From assembly GCF_023195535.1 (NCBI RefSeq), contig NZ_JALPNF010000004.1, forward strand, positions 1-64,000: DNA of 64,000 bases, read 5' to 3'. This stretch comes from Sphingomonas faeni (GTDB lineage Bacteria; Pseudomonadota; Alphaproteobacteria; Sphingomonadales; Sphingomonadaceae). Each line of letters begins with the position of its first letter. The stretch's first letter is position 1. The position numbers were made by a program, and so were the translations under genes. Below are positions 8,199 to 17,720 of this stretch, piece after piece. The notes under the pieces were generated by a model that worked only from the letters and a program-made list of their open reading frames with translations, ran no database searches and was not told where the DNA came from.

Positions 8199-11100
8199 AT
8201 GGATATGATTACGTCGAACATGCGCAGGATTGCAGGCTTCCGATCTGGGACAGCAAGCATGGCCATCATCGCGGCCTGTGCAGTGACATCGCCCGCCATC
8301 GCCCAAGTGGCACCCGCCCAAACTCAGACCCAGACTGAAACTGCGCCGGTCGCCCAGACCAGGCCCGCCGAGGCCGGGCCCGCTCAAGCCATGCCCGCGC
8401 AAACGGCACCGGCCGAAGCGCCCGTCGCCCAGCCCTCAACGGCGGATCAGACCACCGCCGCCCCGGCACCTGCACCCACCGCCAGCGAGCCCGAGGTCGC
8501 AACGGCGCAGGACATCGTCGTCACCGGGTCGCGCATCACGGCCAGCGGTTTCACCGCACCGACGCCGACCACCGTCATCGATGCAGGATCGATCGCCGCC
8601 AATGCGCAGCCGAACGTCTTCGCGACGATCGCGCAATTGCCGTCGCTGCAGGGCTCGACCGGAACCAGCACCGGCACGTTCAGCACCTCGAGCGGCCAGC
8701 AGGGGTTGAGCTCGTTCTCGTTGCGCGGCGTCGGCGCGATCCGCACGCTGACCCTGCTCGACGGCCAGCGCGTGGTAGGGGCCAACGTCACCGGCGTCCC
8801 CGACATCAGCCTGTTCCCCCAATTGCTGATCAAGCGCGTCGACGTCGTCAACGGCGGTGCCTCCGCATCCTATGGCTCCGACGCGGTCGGCGGCGTCGTC
8901 AACTTCATCACCGATACGCGGTTCAAGGGCGTGAAGGGCAATATCCAGGGCGGCATCACCACCTACGGCGACAACGAGCAGGTGCTGCTCCAGCTGGCGG
9001 CCGGCACGAACTATCTCGAGGATCGCCTGCATATCGTCGCCAGCACGGAATATTCGCATGACGCCGGCATCGGCGGCGGCGATTTCGGCACCGAGTTGGC
9101 CAATGGTCGCGACTGGTTCCGGCAGTCGACCCTGATCAACCGCAACGTGCTGAACGACGGGTCGCCGCAATATCTGTTCCTGGATAACGCGCAGCCGTAT
9201 AATTATACGAAGTACGGGCTGATCACTGCGGGGCCGCTGCAGGGCACCGCGTTCGACCAGTCCGGCCAGCCGTTTCAGTTCCAATATGGCTCGAACGGCA
9301 CGCCGGCCCGCGACGCGGCCGGCAACGTCAACGGCTGTTACCCCGGCTTCTGCATCGGCGGCGATCTGTCCGGCAATGTCGATGCCGGGCGCTCGCTCCA
9401 GTCGCGGATCCAGCGCGTCAACAGCTATGGCCGGATTGGGTTCGACTGGGCGCCCGATAACGAGATCTACGTCAGCGCGAACATCGGCCAGGTGAAAACC
9501 AGCAACCAGCCGGTCGGCGGGCAGAATCGCCCGAACCTGACCATCCAGTGCGCCAACCCGTTCGTCCCCACCTTGGTCCAGGCCGCCTGCGCCACGGCGG
9601 GTATCACCAATTTCCAGTACGGCACCAGCAACGCGGCGCTCGGCAATACGCAGGTCTACACTGATCGGCGCCAGTATCGCTTCGTCGCGGGCGCGAAGGG
9701 GCGCCAGCTGGTCGCGGGGTCGAACTGGACCTACGACATGTATTACGAGCACGGGACGAACTATTCGAACATCGACGTCAACAACGTCCTGCTGTCCAAC
9801 CGCTTCAACCAGGCGATCAATGCGACCACGCTGAACGGGGCGATCGTCTGCGCCAACCCGGTCGCGCGCGCCAACGGGTGCCAGCCCCTCAACATCTTCG
9901 GCGGCAACCCGTCGCAGGGTGCGCTGAGCTACATCATGCCCGACAACGGCCCGCGCCAGCGGACGCGGCAGACGCAGGACGTCATCAGCGTGAACTTCTC
10001 GGGCTCGCCGTTCAGCCTGTGGGCCGGGCCGGTGTCGTTCGCCTTCGGTGGCGAATTCCGTCACGAATTCTACGAAGTGACCGCCGACGCCTATGGTGCA
10101 GGCATCGACAATACGCCGAACAACGCGGCGTATCCGTTCGATCCGACGCTGCTGACCGGCGGCAACAACTGGTACGCCGGCAACTACAAGAACGGCCGCG
10201 GCGCCTACAGCGTCAAGGAAGCGTTCGTCGAGACCAACGTGCCCATCCTGGACTCCGACGGGCTGGGCCGCGCGAACGTCAACGGTGCGGTCCGCGTCAC
10301 CGATTACAGCACCTCCGGCACCGTCTGGACCTGGAAGATCGGCGGCACCTGGGATTTGCCGATCGATGGTTTCCGCCTCCGCGGCGTAACGTCGCGCGAC
10401 GTCCGCGCACCGAATTTGTCCGAGCTGTTCGCCGCGCCGGTCACGACGACGCTGCCGGGGTTCTTCGACCCGTTCCGCAACGTCAACGTGCTCGCCATCC
10501 AGAACACGATCGGGAACACCAGCCTGACGCCGGAAATCGCGCGTAACTCGACCGTCGGCATCGCGTTTTCCGGATCGTCGCTGGTTCCCGGCCTCAGCCT
10601 GTCGGTCGATTATTACCAACTCAAGATCAAGGACCTGGTCTCGAGCCTCGGCGCCGCCGATATCGTCAACCTGTGCTTCCAGAACATCCTTCCGGACAGC
10701 TGCGGCGCGTTCAACCTGAACAACACCAACGGGCCGAACTTCATCAATGTCCAGGCGTTCAACCTGGCGTCGATCGACACCAACGGCTTCGATTTCGAGG
10801 CGAGCTATCGCTGGCAGCGGCCGCTCGGCCTGCCGGGCAGCTTCACGCTTCGCGGGCTCGCCACCCACATCCGAAAGTTCGTCACCGACACCGGCCTGCC
10901 GGGAACGATCCCCAACGATACGGCGGGCGTCAACATCGGCAACACGCCCGACTGGAAATGGCTGGCGGTGCAGACCTATGCCAATGACGACTTCTCGCTG
11001 CTGCTCCAGGAACGCTGGTTCAGCGACGGCGTGCTCGGCCATCAATATGTCCAGTGCGCCCCCGGCAACTGCCCGGTATCGACCAACAATCGCCCGACTA

Positions 11101-11297
11101 TCGACAAGAACTCCATTCCCGGCGCATTCTACATGGACGTCGGCGGTACGTATAATGTGACCGATCAGGTGACCGGCTATTTCAAGGTCGACAACCTGTT
11201 CGACCGCGATCCTTCGCGGTCGCCGTTCTTCGTCAACCCGGCGCTGTACGACGTCTATGGCCGGACCTACCGCGTCGGCGTCCGGTACCAGTTCTGA
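8199..11297 (+). CDS. TonB-dependent receptor for xylan/arabinoxylan oligosaccharides
   Basis: A 1032-residue outer-membrane receptor. Signal peptide with cleavage near PAIA-Q, then an unusual linker of roughly 75 residues made almost only of Ala, Pro, Gln, Thr and Glu, then a TonB box/plug start DIVVTGSRITASGF. Plug landmarks are LRGVGAIRTLTLLDGQRV and VDVVNGGASASYGSDAVGGV; the barrel ends in GRTYRVGVRYQF with the terminal aromatic. This is the Caulobacter/Sphingomonas type of receptor that replaces SusCD for glycans. Start: ATG 8199 has GGGAGAGG upstream. First gene of the locus behind the LacI-type operator; its TGA overlaps a possible upstream ATG of the next gene. Substrate is inferred from the GH43 enzymes beside it. 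Confidence 0.9.
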   Translation: MDMITSNMRRIAGFRSGTASMAIIAACAVTSPAIAQVAPAQTQTQTETAPVAQTRPAEAGPAQAMPAQTAPAEAPVAQPSTADQTTAAPAPAPTASEPEVATAQDIVVTGSRITASGFTAPTPTTVIDAGSIAANAQPNVFATIAQLPSLQGSTGTSTGTFSTSSGQQGLSSFSLRGVGAIRTLTLLDGQRVVGANVTGVPDISLFPQLLIKRVDVVNGGASASYGSDAVGGVVNFITDTRFKGVKGNIQGGITTYGDNEQVLLQLAAGTNYLEDRLHIVASTEYSHDAGIGGGDFGTELANGRDWFRQSTLINRNVLNDGSPQYLFLDNAQPYNYTKYGLITAGPLQGTAFDQSGQPFQFQYGSNGTPARDAAGNVNGCYPGFCIGGDLSGNVDAGRSLQSRIQRVNSYGRIGFDWAPDNEIYVSANIGQVKTSNQPVGGQNRPNLTIQCANPFVPTLVQAACATAGITNFQYGTSNAALGNTQVYTDRRQYRFVAGAKGRQLVAGSNWTYDMYYEHGTNYSNIDVNNVLLSNRFNQAINATTLNGAIVCANPVARANGCQPLNIFGGNPSQGALSYIMPDNGPRQRTRQTQDVISVNFSGSPFSLWAGPVSFAFGGEFRHEFYEVTADAYGAGIDNTPNNAAYPFDPTLLTGGNNWYAGNYKNGRGAYSVKEAFVETNVPILDSDGLGRANVNGAVRVTDYSTSGTVWTWKIGGTWDLPIDGFRLRGVTSRDVRAPNLSELFAAPVTTTLPGFFDPFRNVNVLAIQNTIGNTSLTPEIARNSTVGIAFSGSSLVPGLSLSVDYYQLKIKDLVSSLGAADIVNLCFQNILPDSCGAFNLNNTNGPNFINVQAFNLASIDTNGFDFEASYRWQRPLGLPGSFTLRGLATHIRKFVTDTGLPGTIPNDTAGVNIGNTPDWKWLAVQTYANDDFSLLLQERWFSDGVLGHQYVQCAPGNCPVSTNNRPTIDKNSIPGAFYMDVGGTYNVTDQVTGYFKVDNLFDRDPSRSPFFVNPALYDVYGRTYRVGVRYQF

Positions 11298-11332
11298 TGC
11301 GGCCAGCTCCGATGCACCGCTGGAGATACGAT

Positions 11333-12346
11333 ATGACCAACTTCCGAATGCCCGGTTTCCGAATGGCGATGGCCCTGCTGGTCGTCGGCGCTCCGGTCGT
11401 CGCGGCACCGGCTGAAAAGCCGGTGCCGCGGGCTGGCGCTAACCCGATCATCCGCGACAAATTCACCGCCGATCCGGCGCCGCTGGTCGTGGGCGATCGG
11501 TTGTACCTCTATGTCGGGCACGACGAGGCGCAGCGCGACGAGATGTTCAACATGCGTGAATGGCTGGTCTATTCGACCACCGACATGAAGACGTGGACCG
11601 ATCACGGCCCGATCATGAAGTTCAGCGATTTCAAATGGGCCAAGAAGGATGCCTGGGCGTCGCAGGCGATCAGGAAGAACGGCAAATACTGGTTCTACGC
11701 CGCGGTCGAGCATGACGATACGCATCCCGGCAAGGCGATCGCGGTCGCCGTGTCGGATACGCCGACCGGCCCGTTCGTCGATGCGAAGGGATCGGCGCTG
11801 ATCACCAACCAGATGACGCCGAAGGGAACGCACAGCTGGGAGGATATCGATCCCACCGTGCTGACCGACGAGGACGGCACGACCTGGATCGCGTGGGGCA
11901 ACCGGCAATGCTATATCGCCAAGCTGAAGCCCAACATGATCGAGATCGACGGGCCGATCCGCGAGATCACCCCGCCGCATTTCGAGGAAGGGCCGTGGCT
12001 GCACAAGCGGGGCAAGCTCTATTACCTGACCTATGCCTCGCTTGACCGGCGCACGCAGCGTGACGAGCATGTGTCCTATTCCACTGCGCCGTCGCTGGCC
12101 GGGCCGTGGACCTATCGCGGCGAACTGACGGGATCGGGGAAGTACAGCTTCACGATCCATCCGGGAATCGTCGAGTTCAAGAAGAACTGGTACCTGTTCC
12201 TGCACAACGCGACGCTGGCGATCGGCGACATGAACGGAGCGATCGGTCGTCGCGCGGTTACCGTCGAGCATCTGCGCTATAACGCCGATGGTACGATGGT
12301 GCCGGTGGCGCAGACCGACGCCGGCGTCTCCGTTCCTCTCCGCTGA
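11333..12346 (+). CDS. Secreted GH43 glycosidase (arabinofuranosidase/xylosidase type)
   Basis: A 337-residue five-bladed beta-propeller glycosidase, predicted periplasmic. Signal peptide MTNFRMPGFRMAMALLVVGA with cleavage near VAA. GH43 catalytic triad visible: Asp47 (FTADPAP), Asp173 (EDIDPTVL) and Glu219 (FEEGPWL). The inverting family releases arabinose or xylose from arabinoxylan. This single-domain form with ANPIIRDKFTADP resembles arabinoxylan arabinofuranohydrolases, but activity cannot be read exactly. Start: ATG 11333 has GGAG eight bases upstream; an ATG at 11297 overlaps the receptor stop (TGATG) and would add 12 residues before the signal peptide. It probably trims side chains from oligosaccharides imported by the receptor. 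Confidence 0.88.
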   Translation: MTNFRMPGFRMAMALLVVGAPVVAAPAEKPVPRAGANPIIRDKFTADPAPLVVGDRLYLYVGHDEAQRDEMFNMREWLVYSTTDMKTWTDHGPIMKFSDFKWAKKDAWASQAIRKNGKYWFYAAVEHDDTHPGKAIAVAVSDTPTGPFVDAKGSALITNQMTPKGTHSWEDIDPTVLTDEDGTTWIAWGNRQCYIAKLKPNMIEIDGPIREITPPHFEEGPWLHKRGKLYYLTYASLDRRTQRDEHVSYSTAPSLAGPWTYRGELTGSGKYSFTIHPGIVEFKKNWYLFLHNATLAIGDMNGAIGRRAVTVEHLRYNADGTMVPVAQTDAGVSVPLR

Positions 12347-12365
12347 TGGCCCCTATGCTCGTGAT

Positions 12366-13403
12366 CTACACGCCTGGGGCCGGTCGGCGCGGGCCTGCGG
12401 TCGACTCGCGTTCGATCAGCCGGTGATCGAGAATATGCGACTGCGGTGTCCGCACACCCGAGCGCATCGCCTGTATCAGCCGTTGCAGCGCCTCGGCGGC
12501 GAGCGCGCGGACCGGCTGGTGGATCGTCGTCAGCGGCGGCCAGAGCGTGACTGCAGCGGTGCTGTCGTCGAACCCGGTCACCGTCAGGTCGCCGGGTACG
12601 TCGAGATGCCGGCGATGTGCCACCGATACGACCGCAGCGGCCATGTCGTCGTTGCTGGCGAACACCGCGGTCGGGGGTGTCGGCTGGTCGAGCAGTTCCT
12701 CACCCGCGACCAAGCCGGAGGCGTAGCTGAAATCGCCGCGCACGACCTGCGTCTCCAGCGCGCCATCCTCCTCCACCGCCATCTCGAAGCCCGCGAGCCG
12801 CTCGCGGCTTGCCGACTGATCGGGGTTGCCGAGGATGAAGCCCAGCTTCCGGTGGCCCAAGCCGATCAGGTGACGGGTCATGTCATAGGCGGCGCGGCGA
12901 TTGTCGATGCTGACGCAGATCGCATCCGGCGCGACCGCCCCGACGACCGCGATCGGCAGGTTGGCCGCTGCCAATATGGTGCGGACGACATCGGATTCGC
13001 CCAGCGGCGGCGCCAGGATGATCCCGCCCACGCCGGACGCGATCAGCCCTTCGATCGCCGCCTGCGTCGGTGGCTTTCCGTTATCGCCCCTGAGCAGGAT
13101 CAGCTGCGCGGCGCGCGCCGACGCTTCCTCGAATACGCCCGCCAGCAGGTCGCTCATGAAGGCGGCGCTGGGGTTGGAATAGATCACGCCGATCCGGACC
13201 TCGCGCGAGGTGACCAGGCTGCGCGCGACGAGGTTCGGCGTGTAGTTCAGCGTACGGATCGCATCGGTGACCCGCACGCGGGTGCTGTCGCGGACGCCGG
13301 GGTCGGCATTGATGACGCGCGACACGGTCATCGGCGACACGCCGGCGTATTTCGCGACATCGATGACGGTCACGCCGCGGGGGCGCCGGGTATTGGGGCT
13401 CAC
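12366..13403 (-). CDS. LacI-family transcriptional regulator of the xylan locus
   Basis: A 345-residue repressor-type protein. The N-terminal helix-turn-helix (VTVIDVAKYAGVSPMTVSRV, residues 11-30) is a textbook LacI reader head; a periplasmic-binding-protein-like sugar-sensing domain follows (VRIGVIYSNPSAAFMSDLLA, IDNRRAAYDMTRHLIGLGH, TAVFASNDDMAAAV, TVTGFDDS). Start: GTG 13403 preceded by GAGAG; a GTG ten codons upstream is possible. Convergent with the GH43 gene and divergent from the MFS gene. The two TAACGTTA-centred palindromes at 8155 and 13618 are its probable operators. The effector is likely a xylose/arabinose oligomer or derivative (inference). Confidence 0.9.
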   Translation of the reverse strand: MSPNTRRPRGVTVIDVAKYAGVSPMTVSRVINADPGVRDSTRVRVTDAIRTLNYTPNLVARSLVTSREVRIGVIYSNPSAAFMSDLLAGVFEEASARAAQLILLRGDNGKPPTQAAIEGLIASGVGGIILAPPLGESDVVRTILAAANLPIAVVGAVAPDAICVSIDNRRAAYDMTRHLIGLGHRKLGFILGNPDQSASRERLAGFEMAVEEDGALETQVVRGDFSYASGLVAGEELLDQPTPPTAVFASNDDMAAAVVSVAHRRHLDVPGDLTVTGFDDSTAAVTLWPPLTTIHQPVRALAAEALQRLIQAMRSGVRTPQSHILDHRLIERESTAGPRRPAPGV

Positions 13404-13617
13404 GTGTCTCTCTACGTTCCCGCCGGCAAGCACCCCGCGGCCTTCACCGCCCGACGTGCCTCGGCATGCAGGGGATCGTCAATGGCGGATATCGGCGGTG
13501 CGGCCGTGGTCGGCGCGGGCATGACGTCCGGAGCGGACCGTTGACGGGCGGCGGATTGGCGAAGTTTATCGCCGCGGCGACTTGCCCGACCCTACGCGGT
13601 CCGCCTACGGACACCAT

Positions 13618-13629
13618 GATAACGTTACC
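13618..13629. promoter_or_regulatory. Second LacI-family operator, GATAACGTTACC, before MFS gene
   Basis: Matches the palindrome at 8155 in 11 of 12 positions. It ends 15 bases before the transporter ATG, directly before the purine-rich ribosome binding site GGGGGAGGGGG (13630-13640), so a bound repressor would block transcript elongation or initiation. Only these two copies were found by eye in the window. Confidence 0.68.
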
Positions 13630-13644
13630 GGGGGAGGGGGCAGA

Positions 13645-14886
13645 ATGAAGCGGTTTCCCTATATTCGCTGGACGATCATCGCCCTGTTCGTCGGCGCGAT
13701 GGTCATCAACTATCTGACGCGAAGCATCCTGGGCGTGGCCGCACCGGCGATCATGGCCGAACAGCATATCTCGTCGGCGCAATATTCGTGGATCACCGGT
13801 GCGTTTCAGTTCGGCATCATGTTCCAGCCGGTCGCTGGGTATCTGCTCGACGTGATCGGCCTGAAGATCGGGTTCACGCTGTTCGTCGCGGTCTGGTCGG
13901 TCATCACGCTCGGCCACGGCCTGGCGAGCGGCTGGGTCGGCTTTGCCGGCTTGCGCGGCGCGCTGGGGCTGGTCGAGGGATCGGCGCAGCCGGCCGGGAT
14001 GAAGCTGGTCGCGGAGTGGTTCCCAGCGCGCGAGCGCGGGGTCGCGGGCGGTATCTATCAGATTGGGGCGTCGTTCGGTGCTGTCTTCGCGCCGCCGCTG
14101 GTCGCCTGGGCGGTGTTCAACCACAGCTGGCGGGCGGCGTTCTTCGTCGCGGGCGGGCTCGGGCTGGCATGGGTCGTCGCGTGGCTGCTCTGGTACGCCC
14201 CGCCGTCGCGGCACCGTGCGCTGTCGGACGGCGAGCGCGCGCTGATCATCGAGGGGCAGGAGGCGTCGCTGGTCAAGCAGCGTCGCCGGCCGCCGCTCGG
14301 CGAGCTGTTGCGGCGGCGCAATCTTTGGGCGATCGCGGCGGCGCGGTTCCTCGCGGACCCGGTGTGGGGCATGCTGTCGTTGTGGATGCCGCTGTACCTG
14401 GTGCAGGCGCGCCACTTCGATCTCGGCCAGATCGCGCTGTTCGCGTGGCTGCCGTTTCTTGCGGCGGATCTCGGTTGTCTGTTCGGCCCGGCGGTGGTGG
14501 CGTTCCTCCAGCGCCGCGGGATCCATCTGATCGACGCGCGTCGTTGCGCCTTCACGCTGGGCGCGGTGCTGATGATGGGGATGATGTTCGTCGGCAGCGT
14601 CACCAGCCCGGTCGCGGCGATCGCGCTGTTGTGCCTGGGCGGTTTCGCGCACCAGACGCTGTCGGTCACCGTCATCACCCTGTGCTCCGATCTGTTCCCG
14701 CAGGATCAGGTCGCGACCGCTACCGGGATATCGGGCACCGCCGCCAATCTCGGCGTGCTGATCTTCACGCTGACGCTCGGCATGCTGGTCGATCAGGTCG
14801 GCTATCAGCCATTCTTCATCCTGCTCGGCCTGCTCGACCTCGTCGGAGCCGCGCTCCTCTGGACCCTGATACGAAAGCCGGCATGA
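13645..14886 (+). CDS. MFS transporter, ExuT/hexuronate-like (ACS family)
   Basis: A 413-residue inner-membrane transporter with about 12 helices. N-terminal FPYIRWTIIALFVGAMVINY and the loop WFPARERGVAGGIYQIGAS are typical of the anion:cation symporter branch containing ExuT (glucuronate/galacturonate). Further landmarks are LGLVEGSAQPAGMKLVAEW and the C-terminal FTLTLGMLVDQVGY. Start: ATG 13645 after a strong GGGGGAGGGGG; the frame extends 21 codons upstream but through the operator. Overlaps the xylosidase gene by ATGA. In a xylan locus it may carry glucuronate or aldouronic acids from glucuronoxylan, or xylo-oligosaccharides; this is inference. Confidence 0.88.
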   Translation: MKRFPYIRWTIIALFVGAMVINYLTRSILGVAAPAIMAEQHISSAQYSWITGAFQFGIMFQPVAGYLLDVIGLKIGFTLFVAVWSVITLGHGLASGWVGFAGLRGALGLVEGSAQPAGMKLVAEWFPARERGVAGGIYQIGASFGAVFAPPLVAWAVFNHSWRAAFFVAGGLGLAWVVAWLLWYAPPSRHRALSDGERALIIEGQEASLVKQRRRPPLGELLRRRNLWAIAAARFLADPVWGMLSLWMPLYLVQARHFDLGQIALFAWLPFLAADLGCLFGPAVVAFLQRRGIHLIDARRCAFTLGAVLMMGMMFVGSVTSPVAAIALLCLGGFAHQTLSVTVITLCSDLFPQDQVATATGISGTAANLGVLIFTLTLGMLVDQVGYQPFFILLGLLDLVGAALLWTLIRKPA

Positions 14887-16475
14887 CCGTTTCCAATCCT
14901 ATCCTGCGCGGCTTCCATCCCGATCCCTCGATCGTGCGGGTCGGCGAGGATTATTATATCGCCACGTCGACCTTCGAATGGTTTCCCGGCGTGCGGATCC
15001 ATCACAGCCGCGATCTGGTGAACTGGACGCTGGTCGCGTGCCCGCTACGCCGGCCGAGCCAGCTCGACATGCGCGGCAACCCCGATTCCTGCGGCGTATG
15101 GGCACCGGATCTCAGTTATAGCGACGGCCGGTTCCACCTGATCTTCACCGACGTGAAGCGCTATGGCCGCACGACCGTCGACGGCGCGCGCGGCGCGTCG
15201 CTGCGTGATTTCCACAATTACATCGTGTCCTGCGACAGGATCGACGGCGACTGGACCGATCCGATCCACCTGAACAGCAGCGGGTTCGATCCGGCGCTGT
15301 TCCATGACGATGACGGCCGCAGCTGGCTGCTCAACATGCTGTGGGATCACCGGCCGGACCGCCGTCGCTTCGCCGGGATCGTCGTACAGGAGATCGACCT
15401 GGCGGGTGGTCGCCTGCTCGGAGACCGTCGCATGATCTTCGAAGGAACGTCGCTCGGCTTTACCGAGGGGCCTCACCTCTACAAGCGCGATGGATGGTAT
15501 CACCTGCTGGTCGCCGAGGGCGGGACCGGGCGCGAGCATGCGGTGGTGATGGCGCGCTCGCGGTCGCTGTTCGGCCCGTACGAGGCATCGCCGCATGGCC
15601 CGGTGCTGACGGCGCGGCACACGCCGTCGGCGCCGCTGCAACGGACCGGTCACGGCGACCTCGTCGATACGCCGGACGGCAAGACGTGGCTGGCGTTTCT
15701 CTGCGGCAGGCCGCTGCCCGGGAGCGACCGGTGCGTGCTGGGACGCGAAACCGCGTTGCGGCCGATGCAGTGGGGCGAAGACAATTGGCTCCATACGCTC
15801 GACGACGACGCGGCGTTTGCGGACGATGCACCCGAGGCGCCGATGGACGTGCGCGACACGTTCGACGGCGCCGTGCTGCCGGCGGCGTTGCAGTGGTTGC
15901 GGACGCCGTATCCCGAGCGGTTGTTCAGCCTGACCGACCGCGCCGGCTATCTTCGCCTGTTCGGGCGGGAAACGATCGGCAGTCTGTTCGAACAGGCCCT
16001 GGTCGCGCGTCGCCAGCAGGCGTTTCGATACCGCGCCGAGACGTCGCTCGATTTCGAACCGCGCCATTTCCAGCAGGCGGCCGGCCTCGTCTGCTATTAC
16101 AACAGCACCAAGTTCCATTACTTGCATGTCACCGCGGGCGATCAGGGCGAGCGCCAGATCCAGGTCTTGTCGATGCTGCCCGAGGGGGAAGGGCGCAGCA
16201 TCGTGACGCGCCCCATCGATATCGCGCCTGGGCCGATCGAGCTGTGCGCCGATGTCGATCACGAGCGCCTGCGCTTCGGGTATCGATCGGTCGGTTCGGC
16301 CGACTGGTGCTGGCTGGAGGACATTTTCGATGCCAGCGTCCTCTCGGACGAAGCGACGCTGTCCGGATTGCCGAATTTCACCGGCGGGTTCGTCGGAATG
16401 GCGTGCCAGGACATGGCCGGATCCGGTCATCCCGCCGATTTCGGGTATTTCCGCTATACCGAGCACGCCGACTGA
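14883..16475 (+). CDS. xynB: GH43 beta-xylosidase, two-domain XynB type
   Basis: A 530-residue cytoplasmic enzyme (no signal peptide) that hydrolyses xylo-oligosaccharides from the non-reducing end. N-terminal GH43 propeller with the inverting triad Asp14 (FHPDPS), Asp136 (SGFDPALF) and Glu195 (GFTEGPHL). The C-terminal half, from about residue 325, is the concanavalin-like beta-sandwich of XynB-type xylosidases (VCYYNSTKFHYLHVT). Length agrees with the family (about 530-540). The ATG overlaps the transporter stop as ATGA, so uptake and intracellular hydrolysis are coupled. Some homologues also show arabinofuranosidase activity. Confidence 0.92.
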   Translation: MTVSNPILRGFHPDPSIVRVGEDYYIATSTFEWFPGVRIHHSRDLVNWTLVACPLRRPSQLDMRGNPDSCGVWAPDLSYSDGRFHLIFTDVKRYGRTTVDGARGASLRDFHNYIVSCDRIDGDWTDPIHLNSSGFDPALFHDDDGRSWLLNMLWDHRPDRRRFAGIVVQEIDLAGGRLLGDRRMIFEGTSLGFTEGPHLYKRDGWYHLLVAEGGTGREHAVVMARSRSLFGPYEASPHGPVLTARHTPSAPLQRTGHGDLVDTPDGKTWLAFLCGRPLPGSDRCVLGRETALRPMQWGEDNWLHTLDDDAAFADDAPEAPMDVRDTFDGAVLPAALQWLRTPYPERLFSLTDRAGYLRLFGRETIGSLFEQALVARRQQAFRYRAETSLDFEPRHFQQAAGLVCYYNSTKFHYLHVTAGDQGERQIQVLSMLPEGEGRSIVTRPIDIAPGPIELCADVDHERLRFGYRSVGSADWCWLEDIFDASVLSDEATLSGLPNFTGGFVGMACQDMAGSGHPADFGYFRYTEHAD

Positions 16476-16599
16476 CGCTCTTGCCTGGACAAGCGACGGG
16501 ACGCGATCCGTCAGCGCGTGGACGTCATATCGAGACGTTCGTTGAACCGTCCTGCCTTGTCCCACGCAATGTCGAAGCTTGCGGTAGAGGTGCCTCTGG

Positions 16600-17415
16600 T
16601 CAGCGCCGCCAGTATCGGACGTAATCGACGGCCATGCGCTGGGGGAACGCCGCGTCGTCGATCCCCTTCTGCCCACCCCAGTCGCCGCCCACCGCTAGGT
16701 TGAGGATCAGGTCGTAGGGGCGCGTGAAGGGCCACGCCGCCTTGCCGCCGGGCTGGTCGTTGGCGACGCGCATGATCGCGCGGCCATCGACACCGATCGT
16801 GATCGCATCTGCGCGCCAGTCGAGCTGATAGCGGTGATATGCCGTGCAGGCGGTGGCGATCCGGGTCTGCGCGCCGCGTTGCGTGCCCTTGGTGTGATTG
16901 AATGCCGCCGTGTGGAGCGTGGCATGGACGACGTTTGCATCCCAGCCGACCATCTCCATGATGTCGATCTCGCCTTCATCTGGCCATTTTCCGCCCGACG
17001 GCAGCAGCCAGATCGCCGGCCAGCTGCCACGCCCGCACGGCAGTTTCGCGCGGACCTCGTAAAAGCCATACCCGCGCGGGGTGCGCGAGACGAGCTTGGC
17101 CGAGGTATATGCCTGACCGCCCCAATCGGCGAAGCGCGCCTTCGACAGCGTCTCGCGCCGCGCCTCGATCACCAGCGCGCCCTTTTCGATCCGCGCATTC
17201 TCGGCACGGTCCTTGGCGTAATATTGGCGTTCGTTATTGTACCAGCCCTCAGCATTGCGCGACACGTCGAAGCGCCATTTCGTCTGGTCGATCGCCTTGC
17301 CGTCGAACTCGTCGGCAAAGCTCGGGCGGCCTTTGGGCACGGGCATCGGTGCACTGACGCTGTAATTGGTCGCGCCCAGCGTGGCGGCTTGCGCGGCAAG
17401 TATCAGCAGGATCAT
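16600..17415 (-). CDS. GH16 family beta-glucanase
   Basis: A 271-residue glycoside hydrolase with the retaining GH16 signature GEIDIMEMVG: nucleophile Glu149, Asp151, acid/base Glu154. Upstream FADEFDGKAIDQTKWRFD and WYNNERQYYAKDRAENARIE are typical of laminarinase-like GH16 enzymes; the C-terminus MAVDYVRYW is the usual end. It cleaves beta-1,3 or mixed-linkage beta-glucan. A short hydrophobic N-terminus (MILLILAAQAATLGA) suggests export. Start: ATG 17415 with GAGGG eight bases upstream. Convergent with xynB and lacking the LacI-type operator, so it may be regulated separately although its substrate occurs in the same plant walls. Confidence 0.9.
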   Translation of the reverse strand: MILLILAAQAATLGATNYSVSAPMPVPKGRPSFADEFDGKAIDQTKWRFDVSRNAEGWYNNERQYYAKDRAENARIEKGALVIEARRETLSKARFADWGGQAYTSAKLVSRTPRGYGFYEVRAKLPCGRGSWPAIWLLPSGGKWPDEGEIDIMEMVGWDANVVHATLHTAAFNHTKGTQRGAQTRIATACTAYHRYQLDWRADAITIGVDGRAIMRVANDQPGGKAAWPFTRPYDLILNLAVGGDWGGQKGIDDAAFPQRMAVDYVRYWRR

Positions 17416-17720
17416 CGGATCGCCCTCGCCATCATGATGCGCCCGATCGACCCGTCCGGCACAAACCGGTGCGTTGGTTGCTGGTCCATGCGGCACCTCT
17501 CCCAATTCGCCCCGGAGCCGTCACCGCATGATGCAGATGCGTTCGGGTAGCGCGCCAGACTTAGGTCAATCGGCACGCGAGCTCAACTCCGGCCCTACCA
17601 AGGCGCGGTGTACCTGGCCGAGCGTCGGTGGTATCGGCGGCGGTCGGCAGGCGTGATCACTGCGGCCGGCCGGGAAACGTCGGCAGGCCTTCGTCGCGTG
17701 CGAGAAAATGCGAGAAGTGT
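17416..17720. other. Divergent spacer between GH16 and a hypothetical gene
   Basis: About 300 bases. No convincing small gene, operator palindrome or RNA fold is visible. The frame of the following gene stays open upstream to 17628, but with arginine/glycine-rich, low-complexity content that does not look coding. Confidence 0.4.

Noticed and set aside
7687..8402. Minus-strand frame with a hydrophobic stretch upstream of the xylan receptor
   Set aside because: No credible start; most of its length is antisense to the EEP nuclease or to the receptor N-terminus, and the hydrophobic run comes from G/C-rich codons read in reverse.
8436..11408. A 990-codon open frame on the minus strand opposite the xylan receptor
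   Set aside because: It is antisense to a clear TonB-dependent receptor; its content is Arg/Ala/Asp-rich without domains. Long antisense frames are expected at this G+C and codon bias.
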